Positions 35,642 to 45,894 of a DNA stretch of 64,000 bases are shown here, piece after piece (position 1 is the first letter of the stretch; every line of letters starts with the position of its first letter). The DNA lies in contig NC_088795.1 of assembly GCF_011386835.1 (NCBI RefSeq), forward strand, positions 101,492,434 to 101,556,433, written 5' to 3'. The stretch comes from Chrysemys picta bellii. Its lineage: Eukaryota; Chordata; Testudines; Emydidae. A program made the position numbers and the translations under genes. The notes beneath the pieces are model-generated. The model made no database searches. It was not told the DNA's origin and saw nothing but the letters and a program-made list of their open reading frames with translations.

Positions 35642-36938
35642 TCACACCGTAGCCTGGCCAGTCACAAAACTGGATTTCAAAGCTTCTCTGATGGGCACCA
35701 CGCCCTGCTGTACTCTTCTAACCGCCCTGGTGTCTGGCTGCACGTAATCAGCGGCCAGGTGATTTGCCTCAGCCTCCCACCCTGCCATAAATGTCTCCCC
35801 TTTACTCTCACAGATATTGTGGATTGCACAGCAAGCAGTAATAACAATGGGAATATTGGTTTCGCTGAGGTCTATCCGAGTCAGTAAACTGCGCCAGCGT
35901 GCTTTTAAACGTCCAAATGCACATTCTACCACCATTCTGCACTTGCTCAGCCTATAGTTGAACAGGTCCTGACTACTGTCCAGGCTGCCTGTGTACGGCT
36001 TCATGAGCCATGGCATTAAGGGGTAGGCTGGGTCCCCAAGGATAACTATAGGCATTTCAACATCCCCAACGGTTATTTTCTGGTCTGGGAAGAAAGTCCC
36101 TTCCTGCAGCTTTTGAAACAGACCAGAGTTCCTGAAGACCTGAGCATTATGTACCTTTCCCGGCCATCCGACGTTGATGTTAGTGAAACGTCCCTTGTGG
36201 TCCACCAGTGCTTGCAGCAGCATTGAAAAGTACCCTTTTCGGTTTATGTACTCGCTGGCTTGGTGCTCCGGTGCCAAGATAGGGATATGGGTTCCGTCTA
36301 TTGCTCCACCACAGTTAGGGAATCCCATTGCAGCAAAGCCATCCACTATGACCTGCACGTTTCCCAGAGTCACTACCCTTGATACCAGCAGGTCTTTGAT
36401 TGCGTTGGCTACTTGGATCACAGCAGCCCCCACAGTAGATTTGCGCACTCCAAATTGATTCCCGACTGACCGGCAGCTGTCTGGCATTGCAAGCTTCCAC
36501 AGGGCTATCGCCACTCGCTTCTCAACTGTGAGGGCTGCTCTCATCTTGGTATTCTGGCGCTTCAGGGCAGGGGAAAGCAACTCACAAAGTTCCATGAAAG
36601 TGCCCTTATGCATGCGAAAGTTTCGCAGCCACTGGGAATCGTCCCACACCTGCAACACGATGCGGTCCCACCAGTCTGTGCTTGTTTCCTGGGCTCAGAA
36701 TCGGCGTTCCACGGCATGAACCTGCCCCATTAACACCATGATTTGCACATTGTTGGGGGCCCTTACTTTGTGAGAGGTCTATGTCCATGTCTATTTCTTC
36801 ATCACTCTCGTCGCTGTGCTGCAGTCGCCTCCTCGCCTGGTTTTGCCTTGGCAGGTTTTGGCTCTGCATATACTCCAGGATAATGCGCGTGGTGTTCATA
36901 GTGCTCATAATTGCCACGGTGATCTGAGCGGGCTCCAT
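35642..36938 (-). pseudogene. Harbinger DDE transposase (HARBI1-like), frameshift plus nonsense in N-terminal part
   Basis: The protein cuts and rejoins transposon DNA. The domain-bearing frame (36658-35642, 338 codons, no stop) is a DDE nuclease of the HARBI1 type. It has GAIDGTHIPI (catalytic D121 of that frame), VILGDPAYPLMPWL (D209) and MVVECAFGRLKARWRSL (E245), so all three acidic residues are present. PGKVHNAQVF has N where D is usual, which is not a catalytic position. The coding start is MEPAQITVAIMSTM at 36938, followed by an acidic SDESDEEIDMDID segment. The frame then breaks near a run of five G at 36755-36759 (one extra base would explain it). The corrected frame reads NNVQIMVLMGQVHAVERRF and meets TGA at 36695-36697 (probably TGG once), then continues AQETSTDWWDRIV into the 338-codon part. 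The full length would be about 430 residues. Confidence 0.88.
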
Positions 36939-37757
36939 GATCCCAGTGCTATGGCGTCTGGGTTGAAAAAAGGTGCAAAACTATTGTCTGACGGAGGGAG
37001 GGAGGGGCAACTGATGACATGGTTTACAGGAAATTAAAATCAACAAAGGTGGCTGTGCATCAGGGAGAAACACGAACAACTGTCACACAGAATGGCCTCC
37101 CCAAAGATTGAACTCAAAACCCTGGGTTTAGCAGGCCATTGATTTCACGGAGGGAGGGGGAAGCAAATGAATACAGAACAAATCTGGTCCATTTATTGTT
37201 TTGATCCACTCCATCTATCTTTTACATCTTAGGCTGGCAGCAGACGGTGCAGCATGACTGATAGCCATCGGCATCTTCTGGGTGCTTGGTAGAAGATGCT
37301 GCATTACGATTGCTAGCCATCATCATCAAGATGGTGCAATAGGACTGCCGGCAGGACTGAGTCTCCAGGAGACAAAACATGTCTGCCCAGGTGCCTCTGA
37401 CCGAACTCACTGAGGAGTACAACGATGACGGCTGCCAATCGTAATGCACTATCTGCTGCCAAAAGGCAAGGAGCTGCTGCTGTATAGCAATGCAGTCCCA
37501 CGTCTGCCAGCACCCAGTATGCCGATGACGGCTACCAGTCATACTGCACCATCTACTGCCAAAAGGCAATTAGCTGCTGCTGTGTAGCAATGCAGTCCCA
37601 CGTCCGCTGGCACCCAGATGACATATGGTGACGGTGAGCTGAGCTGAGCGGGCTCCATGCTTGCCGTGGTATGTCGTCTGCACAGGTAACCCAGGAAGAA
37701 AGGTGCGAAACGATTGTCTGCTGTTGCTCTCAAGGAGGGGGGGGCCTGACAACATGT
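36924..37757. repeat. Internal duplications in the 3' non-coding end of the Harbinger element
   Basis: Two kinds occur. First, a unit beginning GATGACGGCTGCCAATCG at 37424 is repeated exactly 100 bp later at 37524 (GATGACGGCTACCAGTC), with CTGCCAAAAGGCAA and TAGCAATGCAGTCCCACGTC shared. Second, the start of the transposase (TGAGCGGGCTCCATG, then AGGTGCRAAACRATTGTCTG) occurs at 36924-37021 and again at 37644-37757. The ATGGAGCCCGCTCA start codon context therefore appears twice, at 36938 and 37658, on the minus strand. Confidence 0.75.
37106..37141 (-). repeat. tRNA/SINE-head-like segment inside the Harbinger element
   Basis: GATTGAACTCAAAACCCTGG and GGTTTAGCAGGCCATTG match, with about three mismatches in 36 bases, the reverse complement of the SINE head at 12017-12051 (GATTGAACTCGCAACCCTGG, GGTTTAGCAGGCCAATG). 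The B-box region is included. It lies upstream of the transposase start. Confidence 0.75.
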
Positions 37758-38037
37758 ACCCAGAATCCCCCGCGACACTGTTTTTGCCTTATCAGGCATT
37801 GGGATCTCAACCCAGAATTCCAATGGGCGGCGGAGACTGCAGGAACTGTGGGACAGCTACCCACAGTGCAACACTCTGGAAGTCGACGCTAGCCTCGGTA
37901 CTGTGGACGCAGTCCGCCAACTTAATGCACTTAGAGTATTTTGTGTTGGGACACACACAATCGACTATATATAAACGATTTCTAAAAAAACGGCTTCTAT
38001 AAATTTGACCTAATTTCGTAGTGTAGACATACCCTTA

Positions 38038-38319
38038 GTTGAGCCCAGCTGTCACACACATCCTGCAGAGTACCTGGCTTATTTCCACAGTCTTGCTGCA
38101 GGTTCTGCCTAACTCTGGGAAGGGAATGACAGACTCTTCTTCTGAAGCGTCTTCTCTCTCCCTATGTATCTTCTCTTCTTCCTCTAGGCCGTTTTTTAAC
38201 AGCTTAAAGTTCTTTTGATCTTAGTCTCTTACCTTGGGAAAATAGGCCTGTTACCTGCTGTCGCTAGCCAGGGTAGGAATTTCTTACTGACTAACTCACC
38301 CATTGTTATCTTAAGTAAA
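38038..38319. other. No gene seen
   Basis: Flank of the Harbinger insertion, with no recognised element up to the Penelope tail. Confidence 0.4.
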
Positions 38320-38510
38320 ACTATTTCCCCATGCTTATTTCCCCCCACCCCCACCCCACAGTTCCTCATATCTCCTTGTCAGTTGCTGGAAATGGGCCAT
38401 TTTCATTACCACTACAAACAGTTCTTTTTCTCTCCTGCTGATAAAAGCTCACCTTAACTGATCACTCTCCTTATAGTGTGTATAGTAACACCCATTGTTT
38501 CATATTCGCT

Positions 38511-38524
38511 GTGTATATATATAT
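38511..38524. repeat. (TA)n microsatellite
   Basis: Short GTATATATATATAT run inside the Penelope tail, just upstream of the ribozyme-like core. Confidence 0.8.
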
Positions 38525-38553
38525 CTTCCTACTGTATTTTCCACTACATGCAT

Positions 38554-38591
38554 CCGATGAAGTGGGCGGTAGCCCACGAAAGCTAATGCTC
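38554..38591 (+). ncRNA. Hammerhead-ribozyme-like core (best copy)
   Basis: CCGATGA (38554-38560; one change from the consensus CTGATGA) is followed by an extra A, then a perfect 6-bp stem II GTGGGC-GGTA-GCCCAC (38562-38577). Next come GAA (38578-38580), a 3-bp stem III AGC-TAAT-GCT (38581-38590), and C at 38591, where a hammerhead would cut. Stem I pairing is weak: only the first pair is obvious. The extra A before stem II is in all three copies and is not in the canonical core. Confidence 0.5.
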
Positions 38592-38642
38592 AAATAAATT
38601 TGTTAGGCTCTAAGGTGCCACAAGTACACCTGTTCTTTTTAA

Positions 38643-39279
38643 GAACCTTTGGAATTCTCCCAGAAGATACCTTATCTCTGTCATTGTTTCAACTCCTCCT
38701 TTTCCTCCTCTTTCATCCTCCTTTCATTTAACTCCATGCAGTCAACCAGAATAATATCAAGCAGGTAAACTGAGATACAAAGAATATGCATACAAAATAA
38801 TACAGATATCTATCACATTCTCCATAATATTATATTAAAATACTGCTTTAAATATTATATACTATAGTGTAAATATTTTGACATTATTGAAACAAAATGA
38901 TGCAGTACCATTTTATACAATATGCAATCAGTGTTTTAAGAGCAAATTGTCCATGTGTCTTTATCAAAGCATGGAACCCCTTACCATACTTAACATTTTA
39001 TCATGTACAAACAAATTATGTGAGTATGCTGGTGCACAGCTGCATATTTTGGAGTTCCTCTCTGCTATCACCAAGTGGTCTTTTGTCATGAAAATGGACC
39101 AATGCTTGGATAAGATCAGCTCATGGATGAAGAACAGCTGGTTGAAGCTGAAGCTGCGACTATGCTGATCAGCCTAGGAAAGCACGAGGAGGAATTTTCG
39201 GCCATGGTGCCATCTCCATTGGTTGAAGGTATGTAATCACAACTGAACACTTCTGTCTGCTGTTTAAAAATACTTCTGG
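38643..39279. other. No gene seen
   Basis: A+T-rich spacer. A 96-codon frame at 38878-39168 has no domain and is judged to be chance. Confidence 0.4.
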
Positions 39280-39870
39280 ATTCTCCCTCCCATGTTATGC
39301 TCTCATATAGCTACATCTATGATTGTCCAGGAAACTATATCCTATCCTTAGATGGCCTCAGTTATGCGTGCTTTTGTCACCTTCTACTAGACTGCAGCAA
39401 TGCTGTCTACCCTAGGCATGTAGCTCTCATCCCTTAGGAAACTCCAACTAATATAGAATACAAACGCCTGTTTTCTCAGCCATAATGAGCTCGCACAAGC
39501 ACATCACACCTGTCCTCCACTCTGGTTTTCTGCACTGGCTTTCCACAAAATATTAAGTTAAATTCAAGGCCTTGGTCTTCATCTCCAAGGCACACAGTGA
39601 TTTTGGCCAAGAATACCTAAAATGTGACCCAAAGCTCTAGCACTGTATTTGGTAGCTTCATTCCTCTAGGACAATAGAGCAGCCCACATCAAAGGTTTAG
39701 CCCATTTGTACAGGAAACAGAGCTATCTTGGGGACCTGACTGAGGCAGTGGAATGAATTCCCACATGCATTAAGAACCATCCTAAATCTTACCATCTTTC
39801 TTTTCAAAGACAAGGCATACTTCTTCAATCTTGCATTGTTAATACTGTATAAACAGATTAAATAAAAAAG
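39280..39870 (+). pseudogene. L2-like LINE relic (RT C-terminal region)
   Basis: A much-decayed coding remnant on the plus strand. A broken frame reads LLLDCSNAVYPRHVALIP, where L2/CR1 elements have LDYCNALL followed by a short loop. Another frame reads HITPVLHSGFLHWL and then VKFKALVFISKAHSDFGQEYL, matching the common HITPVL-ELHWLPV-RI-FK-L block of L2-type enzymes. Stops and frameshifts separate the pieces. An AATAAA near 39862 could mark the old 3' end. It is older than the CR1 copies and clearly dead. Confidence 0.6.
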
Positions 39871-41568
39871 AAAAGAAAAATACCTACACGATTTCTCCTT
39901 TGGCAGAGGAAGAGAGAAAGAAAGAAGCACCCATGACAGATGCTAGTCATATTGTTCAATTAACTTCTGGAAGGTCCTATGATACTACGGCGATGACAGC
40001 CATGTAAGAACATCAATAGGATATAATTTAAATCAGCATGTAACATAATCCTGAAGCTATCAATGCCTGGGGAAAAGACTTAAAATGACATTAATATGAG
40101 TAATTAAATATTAGAAACAAATTTCTTGTGGTCGTAAGAAGAGGTACTTTCATCCTCCTCAAACAATATATTAGGCCACCATGAAGCTATGTTTATTTAT
40201 ATCAGCTAGGAATCTAGCCCATTATATTTACTTTTGATTAGACTATATACATTGAAAGAAACCTATGCAAGCTGATGGTTTGTCTAATGATCAGCACTTC
40301 CATAATTGATTGCTCTAACCCCTGCTAGAGTTCTCTTAAGGCAGTGTGTGAGATGTGTGTCAATATTTTATATACTCAGTATTGCCAACTCTCGTGATAT
40401 TAGTGTGACTCCACCAATTTTGGGGATTTATCGGTCTCATGAAAACATGATGAAAGGCTGTCAACTCATAAATCTTCCCTTATTCAAAATGGCACCACCT
40501 TCTATTATAGACAAGAGGGCTGAAGCAAGCAAGATGGCCACCATTTCTCTATAGTCTATCTGCATATGGTCTAATAAAGTTGGCAGCCACCTCCCTATTT
40601 TCAGTGAGATTGAAGCCATGCCCATGGGCAAAATGTCTGCCATTGTGGTTTAGGGAGCTAGCAGGACGCCGAAATTGTGAGGAGCAGAAGAGACACTGAA
40701 AGGTAACTGGGGAGAATGAGGGGGTGCAGGGCACTGATGCAGAAGGCAGATTTAGGGGTTGCTGGGGAATGGGGTAAAGGAGGATGTGGGGAAGTTGAGG
40801 GATGTGCAGAAGATAGTGATGGGGTGGGATACAGGGCAGGGGATAGACTAGCAACTCCCCCAGCCTGTGGGGTAGTTGTGGGGAAAGGTTGTTCCTTCTG
40901 GGTAGCCAGAGGAAGGCAGTATTGCAAACTCCCAAACTGATTGCAAGTCACTGGATTTTGGCACCTGCATGAGATGATGTTCTGATGATGTGAGAAGCTC
41001 CTCCAATCCCACGATTCTCAAGACTGGGCTGGTGGGCAAAGGAGCCTTGGGGATAAAGCCACAGACCTGCCCTACCACTGAGCCTCACCTTCACACATGG
41101 ACATGGACAATTTTCCTACTGTTAACATGTCAATTGATTGGGACATACCAGAGAACGAAACACAGACAAAGACTGCAACCTCATTAACTTCTAAACTGGG
41201 GTGGATTATTAGCCTTTCAAAATACTCAGAATTTATCTGGGTCCAGGGCAGTGTTAAATGGTTTTATGCTTAGTAACCAATGCTCTTTGCCCTTAGGATT
41301 CAGCCCCTCTTTGAACCCTCTTGCCCTCCCACCTTGAAGAGGAACAAAAGATCCTCATGAATGATACTTCGATCTGCAAAGATTTAAGGTCTCCTTTCTT
41401 TCTCCAGCCTGAGTCCACCAGTTATCTCCTGGGCCTCTGACACTTTTACCTCTGGGAGTGGGGCCCTCTAAACTTTAAACCCACAATTTTCAATGAAATT
41501 ACAAACTCTGCTTATAAATATACAGCTTTAAAATTACTCTCCCTACTCTTTATTACCTTAAAACAGGG
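39871..41568. other. No gene seen; possible decayed MITE at 40380-40960
   Basis: TATTGCCAACTCTCGTG at about 40380 and a second TATTGCAAACTCCC near 40920 bracket a G-rich interior. The wording is that of a decayed DNA element, but the inverted ends are unclear. Frames at 40549-41078 overlap on both strands and follow the G/C-rich composition. No domain. Confidence 0.3.
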
Positions 41569-42721
41569 TGTGATGGGTTGGACCCTCCCATCTGGGATGC
41601 TACTTGATGTGCTGGGGCCTCACTGAGCCCGTCTATTCCCCCAGCCTGGGCTTCTTCATCCTGTCTATGCTATGCCAGACCCTCAAGCCTTCTCTAGCAC
41701 ACACACACACACACACACACAGACTGAAATCAGCTCTGTGTGGGAAGGCTTAGCTAGGAGAATGGCCAGCACTCATGTGCACACTTCCTTTGGGGTATAA
41801 ACCCAAAATAATATTGTCTTGCACTGTATAGAAACATCTGCACAGCACCAGTTCATAAAAATCCGCCCTCTCCCTCAGTGTGGAGAGAGTTATGAATAGC
41901 TCTTTGCTCCCCCTTCCCCCGAGATAGGAATTGCACAAACTGGGTTTTGAAATGAACAAGAAATAAATTTATTAACAACAAAAGGTAATTTTAAAGTGAT
42001 AGCAAGCAGAACAAAGCAGATTACTGAACAAATAAAACAAAACACACAAACTTAAGCTTAATACACTCAAGGAACAGGTTACAAAATGAAATTTCTCACC
42101 CTCAATGTTGTTTTAGGCAAGTTGCAGAGTTTCTGCTTTGAGTTCCAGTTCTTTCTCTTTACAGACTGGACCCTTGTCTCAGACTGGACTCAACCCTGCC
42201 TTTCCCTTTACGTGTTTTTAGCAGTCTTCCTTCCTGAGCAGGCCATGGAGGAAAGTCTTGAATGATTTACTCCCCGGCCTTAAATAGAATTTACATAAGG
42301 CGGGAACCCTTTGTTCCAGTGGAAAAATACCAGTAGTGTCCCAGGTGGTACTCCAGACCAGGTGACATCATCAGATAACACTGCAGTGTCAAAGCAACAT
42401 CCCAGGAAGCTCCTCAGGAGGATGGGATATAAGTATCTTCAGAGTTCTATTGTCCTTCTTAAATGGCTCATTAAGGATGATGGCCTGCTGTCTGGTGGGT
42501 GTTCCCCGAAGTAAACACACAGTTGTAATTGATACATAGTCAATATTTCTAATTTCAGATACAGAAATGATATATGCATACAAATTGTATAAGCACATTC
42601 AGCAAATCATAACCTTTCCAATGATACCTTACATGACTCAACTTGCATAAAACATATTTTAGTTATGCCATATTTATATCATAACAATATTTTTATGAAG
42701 AATATGGGATGCAGCATCACA
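41569..42721 (+). mobile_element. Solo LTR with CAGGG target duplication
   Basis: The unit begins TGTGATGGGTTGG and ends GCAGCATCACA, so it has TG...CA ends with inverted TGTGATG/CATCACA. CAGGG occurs immediately on both sides (41564-41568 and 42722-42726), a perfect 5-bp target duplication, as made by LTR-element integrases. There is no gag, pol or env between, so it is what remains after recombination between two LTRs. Inside are a CA repeat (41698-41721) and A-rich sequence with AATAAA words (41960-42050). Strand is assigned by the AATAAA words and may be wrong. It may be a gypsy-type LTR or an old endogenous retrovirus LTR; the sequence alone does not tell which. Confidence 0.8.
41698..41721. 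repeat. (CA)n microsatellite
   Basis: About 12 CA units inside the solo LTR. Confidence 0.95.
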
Positions 42722-42726
42722 CAGGG

Positions 42727-44689
42727 GCCCCGGGATGCCTCCACTCCCCCCATTGGACACCTTATACATCAAGCCCGGAGGGAAAAATTATTTTCTGATC
42801 CTCAAAATTGCCAGTCAGTCAGACACAGTTCTTGGAAGCAGTCCAAACTATACCTCCATTGTAGGGCAGGGATGTGTGTGTGGATGGAGGGCAGTAGAAT
42901 GGCTGATGCATCCCCTTGAGGACTTCACATACAGCAAGTTGCGGGGGGAGGGGGAAAGAGGTTGTAAAAGACAATCAACTCTCTCTCCCTTCCCCACCCA
43001 CCTTGCCTAGATAATGGGGGCTGGTAAAGGTGAGAAATCTCGCCACCCTCATCTTGTCCCTTCTTCCTGCCCAGGCGCGATGTCTACATGAGCTCTGGGT
43101 GAGGAGATGGTGAAAGGACCCTGCCTCTCTCTTCCACCCTCCCCTAAAGGTTGTCTATCCCTTGCTTGTCCAAGCACACATTTGCCTTCTCCCCCCGGTC
43201 TCCCACTGAAAAGGGGACGTATTTTAGAGACATTACTAAATCAGGCTGAAGAACTTTGCTTTGCATTCTGAGTTTTCTGAGCATCGGTTTATTGCATTCT
43301 ACTCCAGTGACATGCAATCCAACATTCAGAGTAAAATGTCTATAAAGTGCATCACCTTCCACTGTATGACCCAAAGAACACACTCACTCAAAGTATGAGT
43401 TAGCACATTCCTGCAGATCTCTCTGAGGTTTGTCGTGTCAAATATCCTGCTGATTTTTCCATGTAGCATCATGAAAAAAATTCTTGAAAACAGCATCTAG
43501 GCTCATCACTAATCAACTCCTATTCTTTTTTGGGTGGACTCCATAATTCCTTTTCTGGGGTGAATCACCTTGAGAAGCCTCAGTGACTCACTCAGGCTAT
43601 TTAAGTACAGGCCAATGGGGGAATAATTAGGTCCTTGGAAAAGTTAATTTTATTTAGTTAAATGTTAAAAAATAATCTGATCATGTATACACTTCAGCAC
43701 AAATTCTTTCTGACTTTTGGCACTATTTTCATCACAACTAGCCTGTGGCCAAGAGATATGTTAACACATACTTATGTTGTGGTTGAGAAAAGTTCCACTT
43801 CAACTTGTAGGAGAACATTAGTGTGTGTGATAGCTTTTCTGGAGGGAAAAGCGCACGTGAACTCTTAAATGTATTCATCTTTTTCTGATTACCAAGTGGG
43901 AAAAAAACCATTTCCAATCAGTCTCTCATGACCAAAGTTAGTAATTAAAGTAAAATCTGCTGCTGAGCTGATTTCCCATCTACCATGACTGGTTACCTAA
44001 ATTTAATTTAATTGTTTCTCTGTGCCTTCTAAAAGCAATTAATGTCATTTTGTTTTATGGATACTCAAAATAGAAGTTTGTAGCTAATGCATCAATTGAC
44101 CAACTATTCCTATCCACTGACTTTATTTCAAAGCCAATCATTTAATCATATCTAATTTAAATATATAAGAAAATAGCCAGGCCAATACATAGCGGATATG
44201 TTATGTTCCATTAAAGAAATAACCTTGCATTTTTATATTCATTGAGTCAGAATGAGAGAACTAAATAAAAGTTGGAGTTTTTATTTCTAACCACAGATAC
44301 ACTTTTATTACTCATCCTCCACTTTCCTGAGGCCATTCAGTGAAATTTTTATTAAATTACTATAAAAGCCTAGAAAAGGGAGATGGTGATTTTTTAAAAT
44401 AATTTCATGTGAGATACTGTCTTTTATCATGTTGTTTACTCGCTGTCTGTCAAGAATTGATAAGTGACGAGAATTTTCAAATTATTATAATTTATAATTG
44501 TCTTGCCTCCTTTATTTTTGTAGTGTAATTTCCATAATGTAAGTCTTGAGGCTAAAGAAGATGGTTCTGATTTGCTTTATTTCTGTATTTTTATTTTACC
44601 AGCTTTTCATTTTTATTATTTTTTAAGAACAGATGGCAATATACCATCAAGGTCTGTGATGGGACAGCAATAAAGAGAAATATTTACAA
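42727..44689. other. No gene seen
   Basis: G/C-richer segment to about 43150, then A+T-rich sequence. Overlapping frames at 42665-43010 and 43144-43383 show no domain. Repeat-poor from about 43200. Confidence 0.4.
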
Positions 44690-44765
44690 TTATTGTTTTG
44701 TATTTTGGTAACTCCTAGGAGCCCCCTCTGAGAACAGCTCTCCATTATGTTAGGTAATGTAAAAA
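44690..44765 (-). repeat. SINE/LINE 3'-tail fragment
   Basis: TTGTTTTGTATTTTGGTAAC, TCCTAGGAGCCCCC and ATTATGTTAGGTAATGTA keep the order of the minus-orientation tail family, with strong divergence. Confidence 0.5.
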
Positions 44766-45684
44766 CAGATGACCAAAAGATGCTTCCTATGCTGGAGTTC
44801 ATAAATTACATGTTTATCATCAGTTTGGCAGATAAATATCTGTATTAATCTGCTGTTTGTATGTACATTCTTTGTTTGGGACATCTCACAACTGAGGAAA
44901 GATATTAGAGTCTATGTAACCAATATAAGGAACTTGTTAGTGTTGATTGGTTTTGGGGGGCATAGGCAAGATAAAATGTACAGGCAAAGACGATGTCCCA
45001 GAAAGTAGGGCAAAGAAGAGGACAAAAGGAACAAACTCTTGTTGACCAAGATAATCTGAAATTGTTGGGAATGCTACGTATGCACAGTATCCCTTATGCA
45101 AACAGGATGACTTTTTGTAGGTTAAAGTATTTTTATCTAGGCTGAAGGTCTAATAATGACCACCAAACTTGATCATTTCTGTATCATTCCTTTGGAATTC
45201 AGCTCATTCAAATTTTGTTATTTTCAGGAGGAAGTTTATCCAAGCTCACTGGAACTTTATTGATATTACTAGTTATTATTTATTACTGTTGTTATAAATA
45301 AGAGTGCTCTTATCCAGCCTTCTGAAACCCTAAATCCAAAGACCCTGTCACAGGAACTGGAATCATGTCAGCAAACCTAGCAGGATGACTCATTTTTGTG
45401 TGACTCTCAGACATCTATTTGTGAAGTCAGATTAAATACCCAGAAACTGGAAATATAAGAATCCCAAATTTAAGATTGTGAGAAACTGAGATTAGCACAT
45501 TATCAAAAATGTAGGGAGAGTGGTAGATGATTTTAAATCTCAAGTGGCCTTTTTAATTTCCTTGTGAAGATTAAATGCCCCACTATGTCACAAGAGAATA
45601 GTACACTGTAAAGTATCATTTTCTAATTGTTGTATAGCTGGGCTACAGAAGATGTCATGTATCATCCAAACAGTGGCTGTTATT

Positions 45685-45745
45685 TAATATTTATTTATGG
45701 TAACACATGCAGGAGGTTTGTTAGGTACTGTACAAAAATAAAAGA
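45685..45745 (-). repeat. SINE/LINE 3'-tail fragment (short)
   Basis: ATTTATTTATGGTAACAC with TTGTTAGGTACTGTACAAA is a short remnant of the same tail family. Confidence 0.45.
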
Positions 45746-45894
45746 AAATTAACTTTTTAAATCTGACTCTCAACTTATATATTACAGTAGCCTAGCTTTT
45801 TTGGTGATGCCGTCTCAGGAAACTGTGGTGTTCAGTAATCACTCAGCCAAGGTGATTGATAAACATCTCTTTTATTCAGTGTCTCAGTTCCAAT

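Larger units (their letters stand above)
33008..38037. mobile_element. Full-length PIF/Harbinger DNA transposon with TTA target duplications
   Basis: The element spans 33011-38034 (5024 bp). TTA lies at 33008-33010 and at 38035-38037, the 3-bp duplication typical of Harbinger. The ends are inverted copies: GGCCTGGTCTACACTATGAG on the left, and GGGTATGTCTACACTACGAA read inwards from the right. About 26 of the outer 35 positions match, with GTCTACACTA fully conserved. It has the two genes expected of the superfamily, convergent: a Myb/SANT-like protein (33393-35374, plus) and a DDE transposase (36938-35642, minus). Lesions in both make this copy non-autonomous, although its termini look usable. 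It is inserted in unidentified DNA just downstream of a CR1 tail. Confidence 0.95.
38320..38642 (+). mobile_element. Penelope-like element 3' tail
   Basis: The tail holds CCACTACATGCATCCGATG, the best hairpin of the three copies (GTGGGC/GCCCAC), CACGAAAGCTAATGCTC, AATAAATTTGTTAGGCTC and AAGGTGCCACAAGTACACC, ending TTCTTTTTAA. A short (TA)n run precedes it at 38511-38524. It carries no coding sequence. Its left edge is set by eye. Confidence 0.7.

Noticed and set aside
36174..36719. Plus-strand frames opposite the transposase
   Set aside because: Shadows of the minus-strand DDE domain, whose catalytic motifs identify the real frame.
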